A DNA stretch of 64,000 nucleotides from Trichocoleus sp. FACHB-40 (GTDB lineage: Bacteria; Cyanobacteriota; Cyanobacteriia; Cyanobacteriales; FACHB-T130), in NCBI RefSeq assembly GCF_014695915.1, contig NZ_JACJPF010000111.1:53767-117766 (forward strand), read 5' to 3'. Under the pieces are notes generated by a model. The model had not been told where the DNA came from. It made no database searches and worked only from the letters and a program-made list of their open reading frames with translations. Of this stretch, positions 54,916-63,559 are shown piece after piece. The position numbers were made by a program, and so were the translations under genes. Every line of letters begins with the position of its first letter. The stretch's first letter is position 1.

Positions 54916-55158
54916 ATGTCCACTCTTTCATCAACACTGACCCGTCCTCAAAATGTTGGCAACTCCCATCTGGGGAGTAATGTATCGCCTTTGTTAACCA
55001 AAGCTGTGTATCAAACCGACCAGCAAGTAAAGTTCTTGCATTTGCAAGTGGAAGTTGAAATTCTTTTGCAGCAACTGCAATCACTTAAAAAGCAGCGTCT
55101 AACATTAGATTGTCAAGATGCGGCTTTCTCCGATGCCATCGGTAACAAAAAGCTATAG
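54916..55158 (+). CDS. Small coiled-coil protein of unknown function
   Basis: 80 residues from ATG 54916 (MSTLSSTLTRPQNVGNSHLG); the upstream TTG at 54880 would add a poorly conserved-looking tail. The second half, VKFLHLQVEVEILLQQLQSL, is a leucine-rich amphipathic helix. Similar short proteins are found in other cyanobacteria as far as I recognise, without function. It precedes desA on the same strand by 153 bp. Confidence 0.6.
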   Translation: MSTLSSTLTRPQNVGNSHLGSNVSPLLTKAVYQTDQQVKFLHLQVEVEILLQQLQSLKKQRLTLDCQDAAFSDAIGNKKL

Positions 55159-55181
55159 TAGTAAGGTTTTGTCCTTCTTCA

Positions 55182-55263
55182 GTGCGGTTTGTAGCCCGGT
55201 CAGCAATCGATAGCTGACAAAAACCATTGCCTGCCACTAATCCGCACCGGGCAGTATTTTTTT
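55182..55263 (+). promoter_or_regulatory. Structured leader or terminator ahead of desA
   Basis: GCCCGGT (55194-55200) can pair with ACCGGGC (55246-55252), followed by a run of seven T; alternatively GTGCGG (55182-55187) can pair with CCGCAC (55242-55247). The two pairings share bases and exclude each other. It may simply be the terminator of the small upstream gene. Confidence 0.4.
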
Positions 55264-55311
55264 GTGCATTGATGGCTGAATTCACTTAACTGATACTTAG
55301 AAAATTTTTTA

Positions 55312-56370
55312 ATGACTCTATCGACAATCAAAGTAACCGACACCAACCTGGTATCTGCAACAACGGCTGAAACTCTCCGCCTGAGAGACATTTTGAAAAG
55401 TCTGCCGCGTGAGGTTTTTGCTAAAAATCGTCAGAAAGCCTGGACGAGCGTGGTAATCAACGTTTTAATGGTGGGATTGGGATATTGGGGGTTAGCGATC
55501 GCGCCCTGGTATCTGACACCTTTACTGTGGATATTTACAGGCACAGCGTTGACAGGTTTTTTTGTAATTGGCCATGACTGCGGACACCGCTCATTTGCCA
55601 ACCGCCGCTGGGTAAACGATTTGGTGGGGCATATATTTATGTTGCCCTTAATTTATCCCTTCCACAGTTGGCGAATTCTGCACAATTACCATCACGCCCA
55701 CACTAACAAGCTTGAGGAAGACAACGCTTGGCAACCCTTCCAGCCAGAGTTCTATGACAGTATGCCAAAGGCGGGACAGTGGGGCTATCGCTTAATGCGG
55801 GGCCGGTTTTGGTGGTTAGCTTCGATAATCCACTGGTCGATGATGCACTTTGATTGGACGCGATTCCAAGGCAAAGAGCGGCAGAAGGTAAAATTGTCCG
55901 CACTGGTGGTTTTGGGATTTGCCAGCGTCGCGTTCCCCTTGTTAATTGCGACAACTGGTGTCTGGGGATTTGTTAAATTTTGGCTCTTACCGTGGTTGGT
56001 TTACCACTTCTGGATGAGTACCTTTACTCTGGTTCACCACACAGCACCAGAAATTCCCTTTACTCCCGCTACCGAGTGGAATGAGGCGCAAGCGCAGCTA
56101 TTTGGGACGGTTCACTGCGATTATCCGCGTTGGGTAGAATTCCTTTGCCACGATATCAACGTTCACATTCCTCATCACATTTCCACTGCAATTCCCTCCT
56201 ATAATTTGCGACTAGCGCATAGCGCTATCAAAGAAAAGTGGGGAGACTCAATTCGCGAGACTAGCTTCTCTTGGTCTTTGATGAAGCAAATTACCGACGA
56301 GTGCCACCTCTACGATTCAGAAGACTACTACAAGTCTTTCAATGAATATCACGCAGGTAGCAAAAATTAA
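55312..56370 (+). CDS. desA: Acyl-lipid delta-12 fatty acid desaturase
   Basis: 352 residues. Three His boxes bind the di-iron centre: H88-DCG-H92, H124-NYH-H128 and H285-IPHH. The stretches [37 protein letters not shown] and [20 protein letters not shown] are nearly identical to what I recall of Synechocystis DesA, rather than the omega-3 enzyme DesB. Membrane-embedded; converts oleoyl to linoleoyl chains on membrane lipids using ferredoxin. DesA genes are cold-inducible in other cyanobacteria. Ends with a strong terminator. Confidence 0.92.
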   Translation: MTLSTIKVTDTNLVSATTAETLRLRDILKSLPREVFAKNRQKAWTSVVINVLMVGLGYWGLAIAPWYLTPLLWIFTGTALTGFFVIGHDCGHRSFANRRWVNDLVGHIFMLPLIYPFHSWRILHNYHHAHTNKLEEDNAWQPFQPEFYDSMPKAGQWGYRLMRGRFWWLASIIHWSMMHFDWTRFQGKERQKVKLSALVVLGFASVAFPLLIATTGVWGFVKFWLLPWLVYHFWMSTFTLVHHTAPEIPFTPATEWNEAQAQLFGTVHCDYPRWVEFLCHDINVHIPHHISTAIPSYNLRLAHSAIKEKWGDSIRETSFSWSLMKQITDECHLYDSEDYYKSFNEYHAGSKN

Positions 56371-56378
56371 ACTTTAAA

Positions 56379-56425
56379 CGCTCTCGGTACGCAAAGTAAT
56401 ATTTCTGCGTACCGAGAGTGTTTTA
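56379..56425 (+). terminator. Intrinsic terminator of desA
   Basis: Stem of 14-15 bp (CTCTCGGTACGCA/TGCGTACCGAGAG) with a loop of about 12 bases, then TGTTTT. It overlaps the stop of the convergent GT4 gene and may serve both. Confidence 0.85.
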
Positions 56426-57631
56426 AGAAATCAAGACTTGTTCATAACGCGATCCAGCGCTTTCCCAGGTATACTCTGTTTCTACTAGCGATCGCCCATT
56501 TTTCGACAACTCTTCTCGCAACTGGGCATCTTCAAAAAGTCGCGCGATCGCATCCACATATTCTCGTACCCCGTTAGCGCGTAACGCCCGTAAAGGTACG
56601 CCTTCACCCTCAACGGCTAATCCTTCCAAACCGCGATCGCTTCCCACCACAGGCACCCCAGCAGCCATCGCCTCTAGAGTTTTATTTTTGATCCCAAACC
56701 CCGTGCGTAGCGGAACAACACAAACACTTGCTGAGTGTAACTGTTCTGCCATTGAGGACACTTTACCTGTAACTATTACCCCCAAGCGATCCGAGAGTGC
56801 CTTGACTTCAGGCGTTGGTCTGGCTCCTACAATACTAAATGTGGCATCAGGATAACGCTTTTGTAGTTCTGGCAAGACTTCTAAGGTAAAAAACCGCGCC
56901 GCGTCAATATTGTGGGAAGCATCCATCGCCCCCACAAAGACTAGCTGGTGTCCACCGGGATCTTTAGGACGATAGGGAAACAACTCTAGATCAACGCCAT
57001 TAGGAATTACCCTAATTTCAGCAGCAGGATTAAACTGGAGCATTTGCTGCCGATCGTCTTCTGTAGTGACTACAATGTTTGAGAATTTAGTGCAGTAGCG
57101 TTTCTCATAACTGTACAAGATTGAGAGATACAAGCGATCGCGCAAAGCATTAGGAGAAGCCCCCATTTCCAGATGGTTTTTACTCCAGCCATAAACAGAA
57201 CTATGGATATCTACCACCGTCCGCACTGAATTGCGAAATTCCGGGCGAACGTAGATTTCATTTACACTATGTTCGCAGGTAATCGCGTCACACTTCCCAG
57301 CTTTGACATACGCATCCACCCAAGCTTGCATTTCTGGTGAGTAGCGATGCAAAACGTTTGGCGGCGTTCCCTTAACCAGTGACTCTGTAAAGCGTCCCAC
57401 TTTCCCCAATAATCCACCTTTGGGTTCCGCAGGAATCGGAAAAATCACCAAGTCGCTTACCCACTGACGAAGTTCTTCTACTTCTGCATCTGATACTCCG
57501 CTGTGGCGTTGCGTTACCAGTGTGATGTTATGACGCTGGTGCAGGTATTTTAACAAGTTAAAGGTTCTAATCTCGGTTCCCCCCCGGCTAGGCGGATAGG
57601 GAAACGTTGAAGAAAGCATTAAAATATTCAT
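56423..57631 (-). CDS. GT4-type glycosyltransferase
   Basis: 402 residues. N-terminus MNILMLSSTFPYPPSRGGTE with the Gly-rich acceptor loop, central NIVVTTEDDRQQML and VIPNGVDLELFPY, and C-terminal VVPLRTGFGIKNKTLEAMAA with the E-x7-E-like donor-binding motif of retaining GT-B enzymes. Likely cell-surface polysaccharide synthesis. Start ATG 57631. Separated by 30 bp from the ParB-like gene upstream on the same strand, so co-transcription is possible. Confidence 0.9.
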   Translation of the reverse strand: MNILMLSSTFPYPPSRGGTEIRTFNLLKYLHQRHNITLVTQRHSGVSDAEVEELRQWVSDLVIFPIPAEPKGGLLGKVGRFTESLVKGTPPNVLHRYSPEMQAWVDAYVKAGKCDAITCEHSVNEIYVRPEFRNSVRTVVDIHSSVYGWSKNHLEMGASPNALRDRLYLSILYSYEKRYCTKFSNIVVTTEDDRQQMLQFNPAAEIRVIPNGVDLELFPYRPKDPGGHQLVFVGAMDASHNIDAARFFTLEVLPELQKRYPDATFSIVGARPTPEVKALSDRLGVIVTGKVSSMAEQLHSASVCVVPLRTGFGIKNKTLEAMAAGVPVVGSDRGLEGLAVEGEGVPLRALRANGVREYVDAIARLFEDAQLREELSKNGRSLVETEYTWESAGSRYEQVLIS

Positions 57632-57661
57632 AAAAATTCGTTTAGTCTTACAGATTTGTCG

Positions 57662-58549
57662 CTAAGTATGACTTGCATCAACTTTTTCAAGAACTGCAAT
57701 GAGTTGAGTTTTATTCATACCTGAAGATCCCTTTATATTCCGTTCTTTTGCCCTCGCTTTTAGCTGCGGAACTGTCATTTTAGTGTAGTCCGGTTCTTTA
57801 AGCGAAGGCGTATCATCTTCCTTAATTATTACTTTTACTGGCTTATTCAGGATTAGTTCAATTTTTTGAACAAATTCATTAATATGTTCACTGATATTCT
57901 TGCTAATCTGTTGAATCTTTCTATCTATTAAACTCTCAATTTCAGGCAATAAATTTTCAATTTGTATTACCTCCTTTGATGATTCAACCGTATTTGAAGG
58001 CTGTATGTCAGCAACTGGTGACTCATTATTAATTTCTCGACTTCTCAGGACTTCAACCTGCTCCCTGAGAAGTTCCTCATTTTGTTCACTGATCCTGCTG
58101 CTAATCAGTTGAAGTTTTCTATCTATCAAACTCTCCATTTCGGGCAATAAACTTTCAATTTGTATTACTTCCTTTGATGATTCAACCGTATTTAAAGGCT
58201 GTGTATCAGCAACTGATGACTCATTATTACTTTCTCGGTTTCTCAGGACTTTAACCTGATCCATAAGAACTTTCTCATTTTCTGATTCAATAATGAAAGC
58301 TCCAATCATTTCCCCTTTACGAGCATCTATCTCACGAGCCTTAACAGCGGCGTAGTATTCAAAGTGTCCATTAACTACCTCATACTCATAGGATTCCCCA
58401 CGGGTTCTGCGAATAACTGGGGGATTAATAATACCTTCAGCTTTTAAAATTAACTCAGCAGTCCGATTTAACTCATCCTCTAAAAATTCTGAACGGGGAA
58501 CATTAGAGTTAATTTTTTTTACTGCTACGAGCGAAGTAGATAATTTCAT
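57662..58549 (-). CDS. ParB-like protein with internal duplication and C-terminal Rho_N/SAP motif
   Basis: 295 residues. Residues 1-95 resemble the ParB/Spo0J N-domain (PRSEFLEDELNRTAELI, YEVVNGHFEYYAAVKA). Residues about 98-160 and 164-226 are a direct duplication with a 66-residue period (QVKVLRNRESNNESSVADTQ versus QVEVLRSREINNESPVADIQ), each ending in a helical segment ESLLPEMESLIDRKLQ. Residues 255-288 (YTKMTVPQLKARAKERNIKG, then MNKTQLIAVL) are a Rho N-terminal/SAP-like nucleic-acid-binding helix pair. Classical ParB helix-turn-helix is not evident. Its ATG overlaps the stop of the ParA-fusion gene by 4 bp. No HIP1 site lies in the gene. Confidence 0.8.
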   Translation of the reverse strand: MKLSTSLVAVKKINSNVPRSEFLEDELNRTAELILKAEGIINPPVIRRTRGESYEYEVVNGHFEYYAAVKAREIDARKGEMIGAFIIESENEKVLMDQVKVLRNRESNNESSVADTQPLNTVESSKEVIQIESLLPEMESLIDRKLQLISSRISEQNEELLREQVEVLRSREINNESPVADIQPSNTVESSKEVIQIENLLPEIESLIDRKIQQISKNISEHINEFVQKIELILNKPVKVIIKEDDTPSLKEPDYTKMTVPQLKARAKERNIKGSSGMNKTQLIAVLEKVDASHT

Positions 58550-60006
58550 GCACTTAGTCCTATTTCTTGCAAAACTTCTTTTGCTAGTAACTCAAATTCC
58601 TTAGCTGAGAGGGAATCTGGCTTAAAATCAAGCACCGATATTGGATCTGGTATTTCTATATTACCTACAATCTGCATTCTTTCGGTACATTTTGCCAGTT
58701 CCTCTCTTTCATAAATAACGCTTTCCATTACTTTCAAATCGTAGCGTTTAGGAATCACTTCTAAGCGCTTTGGTAAGGTATATTGCCCAAACCTGGAATT
58801 AGTAGATATTTTACAAGGAAGAACACCTAATATTTCAATGGGTGGCTTGTTGAGAAATTTCCGATACCCATTAATTGTTTTAACAAAATCTTTAACGTTT
58901 ACTAACCCTTGATTAGCAAAGGGTTTTAGATCCGAAGGAATAATTAGATAGTCAGCTGTAATTAAGGCAATTCTGGCATAAAGGTTTAAAGATGGTGGCG
59001 TATCAATAATTACAACATCATATTGACCTTCTACTGCTTTTAGTTTTTGCAAAAGCATTATTTTACTAGAATCTTGTTGATTTAGCTCAGTTTCGTATTG
59101 CATTAAACTGATGTGGGAAGGCAACACATCAATTTCTGGGTTAGTATACTGAGATTTCTTAGCAACTTCGTTTATAGGATAAAACTCTTCTGACTGCAAT
59201 AGATGACGAACATTGCAATCTTTTACCTCATCTAGTTCTTCATCATCAAATTTTGCTAAACCTGCTGCAAAGGTAGTATTAGCTTGGCTATCTAAGTCAA
59301 CAATAAGGACTTTTTTGCCTTTCTTCCTGATAGCGGCGGCTAGGTTGACTACGGTTGTTGTCTTGCCTACGCCGCCTTTGTTGTGGTAAATTGCAATTGT
59401 TTTCACAGTATGTTGCCTTTTCTCTTTAATAAGTTCAGTAGATTGGGGTTGAAAATTAATTGAATCCGCTTGTACGTTTGTTACTTCAATCGAAGGGTTT
59501 GCTGGTGAATTTTTAGAGGTGGGGATTTGGTTCTCATTGGGATTAATCTGGATATTTTCGATTTCAGTAGGTTTTTCTTTTAAGTTATCTCTACCAATGA
59601 GAGTTTTTATTTCGTCTATTCTAGAGCTAATTTCTCTGCCCAAACAGTGAAATACTAACTGAATATCATCCTGAACTTTCTGGTAAATTCTAAGTTCCTT
59701 ACCATTTGTTAGCAATCCATATTCTACATTTAAACTCGTTAAGTAGCGCTTGAGCCTACCAGTATGTCTATTTAAGTTTTGATTAGGATGCTTTGCCTCC
59801 ATCACGACACTTAACGGCGAGTTGTCATCCAATACAAATGGAACAACTTGCGCTGCAAATGCCAAAAAGTCTAATCGAATGCTGCCAACGGCAATCTCTT
59901 GATGCCAAGTTTCTGGAGTGTATCCTAGCTGTGGCAGCAGATATTGAACTATGAGTTTACTTTCTACTTCGCTCTCGTTGCGGCAAAGCTCAGGATTAAA
60001 GTTCAA
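58546..60006 (-). CDS. Fusion of an HSDR_N-like PD-(D/E)XK domain with a ParA ATPase
   Basis: 486 residues. Residues 1-140 look like the N-terminal nuclease-type domain of type I restriction R subunits: E15 in ESEVESKLIVQYLLPQLGY, D46 in IRLDFLAF, E70-A-K72 in VVMEAKHPNQ, then LLTNGKELRIYQ. A polar linker (145-200) leads to a full ParA/MinD ATPase: deviant Walker A NKGGVGKTT (about 209-217), DLDSQANTT, and VVIIDTPPSLN. The start is TTG 60006 with AAGGAAG 7 bases upstream; no ATG fits. The ParB-like gene follows with a 4-bp overlap. No HIP1 site in the gene. ParA is certain, the nuclease-like domain likely; function of the fusion is unknown. Confidence 0.85.
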   Translation of the reverse strand: MNFNPELCRNESEVESKLIVQYLLPQLGYTPETWHQEIAVGSIRLDFLAFAAQVVPFVLDDNSPLSVVMEAKHPNQNLNRHTGRLKRYLTSLNVEYGLLTNGKELRIYQKVQDDIQLVFHCLGREISSRIDEIKTLIGRDNLKEKPTEIENIQINPNENQIPTSKNSPANPSIEVTNVQADSINFQPQSTELIKEKRQHTVKTIAIYHNKGGVGKTTTVVNLAAAIRKKGKKVLIVDLDSQANTTFAAGLAKFDDEELDEVKDCNVRHLLQSEEFYPINEVAKKSQYTNPEIDVLPSHISLMQYETELNQQDSSKIMLLQKLKAVEGQYDVVIIDTPPSLNLYARIALITADYLIIPSDLKPFANQGLVNVKDFVKTINGYRKFLNKPPIEILGVLPCKISTNSRFGQYTLPKRLEVIPKRYDLKVMESVIYEREELAKCTERMQIVGNIEIPDPISVLDFKPDSLSAKEFELLAKEVLQEIGLSA

Positions 60007-60224
60007 TTCTGTACTTCCTTAATAACACTGCACCGATTGGAACCTTAAACCTACTCAATAGAATGAAGTTTTCCGCGCCAGGGCGATCGCTAACCTGAGA
60101 TGATGTTTTTTGATACTTTTATGAGTGTAGCCTCGCACGTCTGACAGCAGCAATAGTAAATTTGAGCGATCGCGCATTTTTCCTCGCCACGCGATCGCTT
60201 AAACTATCCTTTAATTAAAAAAAA

Positions 60225-60659
60225 TTAACCGCGCTTGAACAAACCAGAGAAGCTGTTCTTCACCTTATCGAAAGTCGATTGGAAGAAGTTAGGTAAAACT
60301 GGCTCTTGAGGAACCGCAACCTCAATCGGCTCATCTGCAAATTCAGAACCTTTGAGACGATAGCCATATTCCAACTGGCTTTTATTCTTTCGTAGCACTG
60401 GATACAGGCGTAAGGAGGCTTCGCGCAAGTTCTCCTCTTCTTGAAAGATGGCTTGATTAATCTGGCTGGTGCGATTTACTGCTAGAGAACCCGCTGGATA
60501 CCAGTTCTTTTTACCCTGAGTGCGAATGTATATATTAAATTCTGGTACGCCTTCCGACTTCAATTTGTCGTAGTGCTTGGAAGCTTGAGTGCGTTTAGAG
60601 GCGGATTTGGTTGGTTTTTTGTTTGTCTTGGCTTTGCCGAATCCACTATTAGTTGTCAT
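60225..60659 (-). CDS. HHL1-like protein
   Basis: 144 residues. A Lys/Ser-rich N-terminus precedes a conserved domain (EFNIYIRTQGKKNWYPAGSL, then NRTSQINQAIFQEEENLREA and RLYPVLRKNKSQLEYGYRLK). Cyanobacterial proteins with this sequence are relatives of plant HHL1 (hypersensitive to high light 1), a thylakoid photosystem II repair factor. No membrane helix is visible here. The C-terminal 30 residues end in an amphipathic Phe-rich helix. Apparently monocistronic and unrelated to the Par genes flanking it. Confidence 0.75.
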   Translation of the reverse strand: MTTNSGFGKAKTNKKPTKSASKRTQASKHYDKLKSEGVPEFNIYIRTQGKKNWYPAGSLAVNRTSQINQAIFQEEENLREASLRLYPVLRKNKSQLEYGYRLKGSEFADEPIEVAVPQEPVLPNFFQSTFDKVKNSFSGLFKRG

Positions 60660-61078
60660 AAATCTTGTTTTCAGGTATTTACAAAATTTTACATAATTTT
60701 AAGCATTTGCGATCGCGCAAGGCGGATGCGGTTCTGGCGCACAATCAGCTAGAGTTATTGAATTAACGAGAGCGATCGCGCTTCTGGGGAATATTTCACA
60801 GCATCTATAAATATTCAGCCATGAGAAACGAACTTGAGACAGAAAGTTAGGTTTATCGCTCTCATAAGCCCAAAGCGGTTAATATATTGCAGCGCTCGCC
60901 TTCTCCTTAGTTGACAAGGGAGACACTGCGATCGCAAAGTCGGCGCAACTCTTCAAGGCGCACTATTGCCTTCCGACAAAGAATCCAAGATTATTATTAA
61001 GGCTGTAACAGTTGACCAGCGATCGAGTGCCGGGGATTCGCTGTAAGAGCGAGCATCACCCACCAGAGGAGCGAACAC
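60660..61078. other. 419-bp divergent intergenic region
   Basis: Contains three HIP1 sites and no recognised gene. The ribosome site of the downstream parA, AGAGGAG, is at 61063-61069. Confidence 0.5.
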
Positions 61079-62020
61079 ATGGGATATGTCATTGCAACGG
61101 TAAACATGAAAGGCGGTGTCGGTAAGACGACTCTCAGCGTCAACTTGGCGACTTGTTTAGCCAAAACTTATGGGAAGCGGGTTTTAGTTGTCGATCTAGA
61201 CACCCAAATCAGCGCTACGCTCAGCCTAATGTCGCCACAAGACTTTGGCAAGAGCCGGAAAGAAAAGCGCACATTAAGGCAACTGGTTTACAAAGCAATT
61301 AGACCAGAAATTCCCAGCAAGTTGTCAATTCAAGATATCATTCAACCTTACGTTTGCACAGTCAAAGGACTCGATTTATTACCGGGAGACATTGACCTCT
61401 ACGATGAATTTTTAGTTTCCGAAATGCTCCATGAAAAAGCGATGAATGGGGACAACAATAACTTCATCGAAGTCTGGAATAACTTTGAAAGGGAATTAAT
61501 CAGAGGAATTTTAGAGCCGGTTATTAAAGACTATGATTTCATTATTTTGGACTGCGCTCCCGGCTATAACCTCTTGACTCGTAGCGGTATCGTTGCCAGT
61601 AATTTTTACTTGCTACCCGCTAGACCAGAACCCCTATCAGTAGTAGGAATTCAGCTACTGGAAAGACGGATAAACAAATTAAAAGAAAGTCATGGCACTG
61701 AGAGCCTGCTGAATCTGCGAATGATGGGAATTGTCTTCATTATGTCAGGGAATATACTCAGCGGCAGATATTACCAGCAAGTTATGCAACGAGTCAGCGA
61801 GGATTTTACTCCCACCCAAATTTTTAAAACTAGAATCCCAATGGATGTTAATGTTTCCAAAGCTGTTGACAGTTTTACTCCAGTAGTTATCTCAAATCCA
61901 AGTTCGTCTGGCTCCAAAGCCTTTATCAAGTTAACGCAGGAATTTTTACAGAAGCTACAGGTTTCTAGTGGTACCTATAAAACCCCAGAAAGCAAAATAA
62001 ATTTATCCGACTTGGATTAA
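61079..62020 (+). CDS. Solo ParA family ATPase
   Basis: 313 residues. Deviant Walker A MKGGVGKTT (about 10-18), VVDLDTQISATLSL, LDCAPGYNLLTRSG (Walker B region) and PEPLSVVGIQLLERRI. The DxDxQ-x-SATL segment is typical of ParA. An additional stretch (IRPEIPSKLSIQDIIQPYVC) lengthens the region after Walker A. No parB-like gene follows; a hairpin ends the transcript region. Such orphan ParAs in cyanobacteria position carboxysomes (McdA) or other cargo, but no partner is evident here. Confidence 0.88.
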   Translation: MGYVIATVNMKGGVGKTTLSVNLATCLAKTYGKRVLVVDLDTQISATLSLMSPQDFGKSRKEKRTLRQLVYKAIRPEIPSKLSIQDIIQPYVCTVKGLDLLPGDIDLYDEFLVSEMLHEKAMNGDNNNFIEVWNNFERELIRGILEPVIKDYDFIILDCAPGYNLLTRSGIVASNFYLLPARPEPLSVVGIQLLERRINKLKESHGTESLLNLRMMGIVFIMSGNILSGRYYQQVMQRVSEDFTPTQIFKTRIPMDVNVSKAVDSFTPVVISNPSSSGSKAFIKLTQEFLQKLQVSSGTYKTPESKINLSDLD

Positions 62021-62097
62021 TTTAGTAATTCAGCAAGGGAGAAAAATAATATGAAGCTTACTTGCTGAGAAACCTTTCCCTTCAATATTTGTAGTTA

Positions 62098-62130
62098 TAG
62101 GTTGGGTCTTTGGAACCTCAACCCAACCTA
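62098..62130 (+). terminator. Hairpin downstream of the solo parA
   Basis: Perfect 10-bp stem TAGGTTGGGT/ACCCAACCTA with a 13-base loop; no strong T-run. The rest of 62131-62502 shows no gene. Confidence 0.5.
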
Positions 62131-62502
62131 ATAGCTTAATGTTACTTAGTAAAAGTAACAGCAGTTGTTGCAAAACCTGTAAAATTTGGTTTCGTTCTCT
62201 TGTGCTTTCCAGAGAGCCTGCTAAAGTAAGAATTGAAGCTGAAAAGCTTCTCTGACAGATACCACAGCGCAGTTCATATTCGACTTGAGAGGTAAAAAAC
62301 GCTGTTTAATCTAACATCTGTCTCGTCAAAAAACAACAGCAGCACCCCACCTAAAGACTGATATTTCCTCAGTTACTGACTAGGGAGCTATGCAACTAAA
62401 CTTTATTAAGTTAGTGCAACTCCAGGTCTAAAAGCCCATGAGAGGAGATTGCTCAGTGAGTTTCGTTGGGGTGCTGTTGTTGCATTTAAAGCCTTTTGCC
62501 TT

Positions 62503-62862
62503 TTAATAAACTGTCTCGTCTTCTTTGCGCCACGCTGGATCGACAATACAGATAAACACCAGTGGCTCTTTTCCGCAACTATGGATAAATTGCTTTGCAT
62601 TGGGTGGAATATACACCGCATCCCCAGGTTCGACTAACTGGGTTTCATCATCAATGTGCATTTCACCTGCGCCGCTAATGATGTAGTAAACCTCAGAAGT
62701 TTTTAAAGAGTGCGCTACAGATGTTTGTCCCACTGGGAGAACGGCGTGAGCTAAACTATAGCGCAACTCTATCGGCTGTTTATCTGGGTGCAGTAATTCT
62801 CTTAACTGAGTGCGATCGCCCGCAATAAATTCCTCACAAGCACTAAGCTTTTGAATCAGCAT
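62503..62862 (-). CDS. Cupin domain protein
   Basis: 119 residues forming one cupin barrel: RYSLAHAVLPVGQTSVAHSL, SEVYYIISGAGEMHIDDETQ, VEPGDAVYIPPNAKQFIHSC. The His of AHSL, Glu of SEVYY and His of QFIH supply a metal site, so binding or dioxygenase/isomerase activity is possible. A typical small cyanobacterial cupin with no assigned substrate. Confidence 0.85.
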   Translation of the reverse strand: MLIQKLSACEEFIAGDRTQLRELLHPDKQPIELRYSLAHAVLPVGQTSVAHSLKTSEVYYIISGAGEMHIDDETQLVEPGDAVYIPPNAKQFIHSCGKEPLVFICIVDPAWRKEDETVY

Positions 62863-62902
62863 TCTCGAAGAATAGTTGTTCGTACAAGACTATCTTGCCA
62901 TC

Positions 62903-63205
62903 CTACAGCGAATCTGGAGAATGTAGAGAATAACCCGGAACTGGACAATAGTCCGAGCAGTTTATCGCTTCTTCGGTTAAGGCATCGCTGGGCTTTACCG
63001 TACACTTGAGGCGATAATCACCCGTAAAGTATTGACAATTAGCGCAAGGTATGCTATGTAAGCGCTTAGTTTTGGAAACACCCTGTGCGATCGCGCTAGA
63101 GATGTTCCAGACAACCAAAATTGTCATCATCCAGGCGCAAAAAAAGCACACTGGCACTAAAATTGGGCTGATTGCATGAACTAGAAAATATAGAAGTTGA
63201 AACAC
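62903..63205 (-). CDS. Small membrane protein with cysteine motif
   Basis: 100 residues. An N-terminal hydrophobic helix (about 12-36, ISPILVPVCFFCAWMMTILV) precedes a soluble tail with IPCANCQYFTGDYRLKCTVK and INCSDYCPVPG, giving Cys pairs suitable for a metal or Fe-S site. I recognise the tail pattern as conserved in cyanobacteria but know no function. Confidence 0.7.
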   Translation of the reverse strand: MFQLLYFLVHAISPILVPVCFFCAWMMTILVVWNISSAIAQGVSKTKRLHSIPCANCQYFTGDYRLKCTVKPSDALTEEAINCSDYCPVPGYSLHSPDSL

Positions 63206-63436
63206 AGGCTATCTCTGGAAGACCAGGCAAATATTGTTATACCAATAAAATTATTTCACTTGCTCAGGTGTATTCCTCAAACTTAAGGCGTATTTGTGTA
63301 TTTTTGTAAAGATTATCTTTGGCTTGCACCGCAGGAGTATTTTTAAAGATTATTCATTAGCGGGACTTAAACAAATTTCAAGCCCAATTCAAGCTAAAAC
63401 TAGCGATATCCGCGACAAGTAGACCCCGGTTCTGGT

Positions 63437-63559
63437 TCAGCCACTAGAAAAACCGATAAGAGATAGTTGTTCTAAACCCTCCAAAACCTCAACAAAGGTG
63501 TTTAAAGGTTTATTAGCCCAACGTCTTTATAGTCCTCCTGTTAAACGGTGCCATAACAT
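63437..63559 (-). pseudogene. Decayed transposase C-terminal fragment
   Basis: Minus-strand translation gives MLWHRLTGGL, an in-frame stop, then RRWANKPLNTFVEVLEGLEQ and LSLIGFSSG. This resembles the end of a cyanobacterial IS transposase. No intact frame is found upstream to 64000; the rest of 63206-64000 shows no gene. Confidence 0.4.

Noticed and set aside
57662..60006. HIP1 absence as proof of horizontal transfer
   Set aside because: Another stretch of about 3.8 kb (6.3-10.1 kb) with ordinary genes also lacks HIP1, so absence is only weak support.
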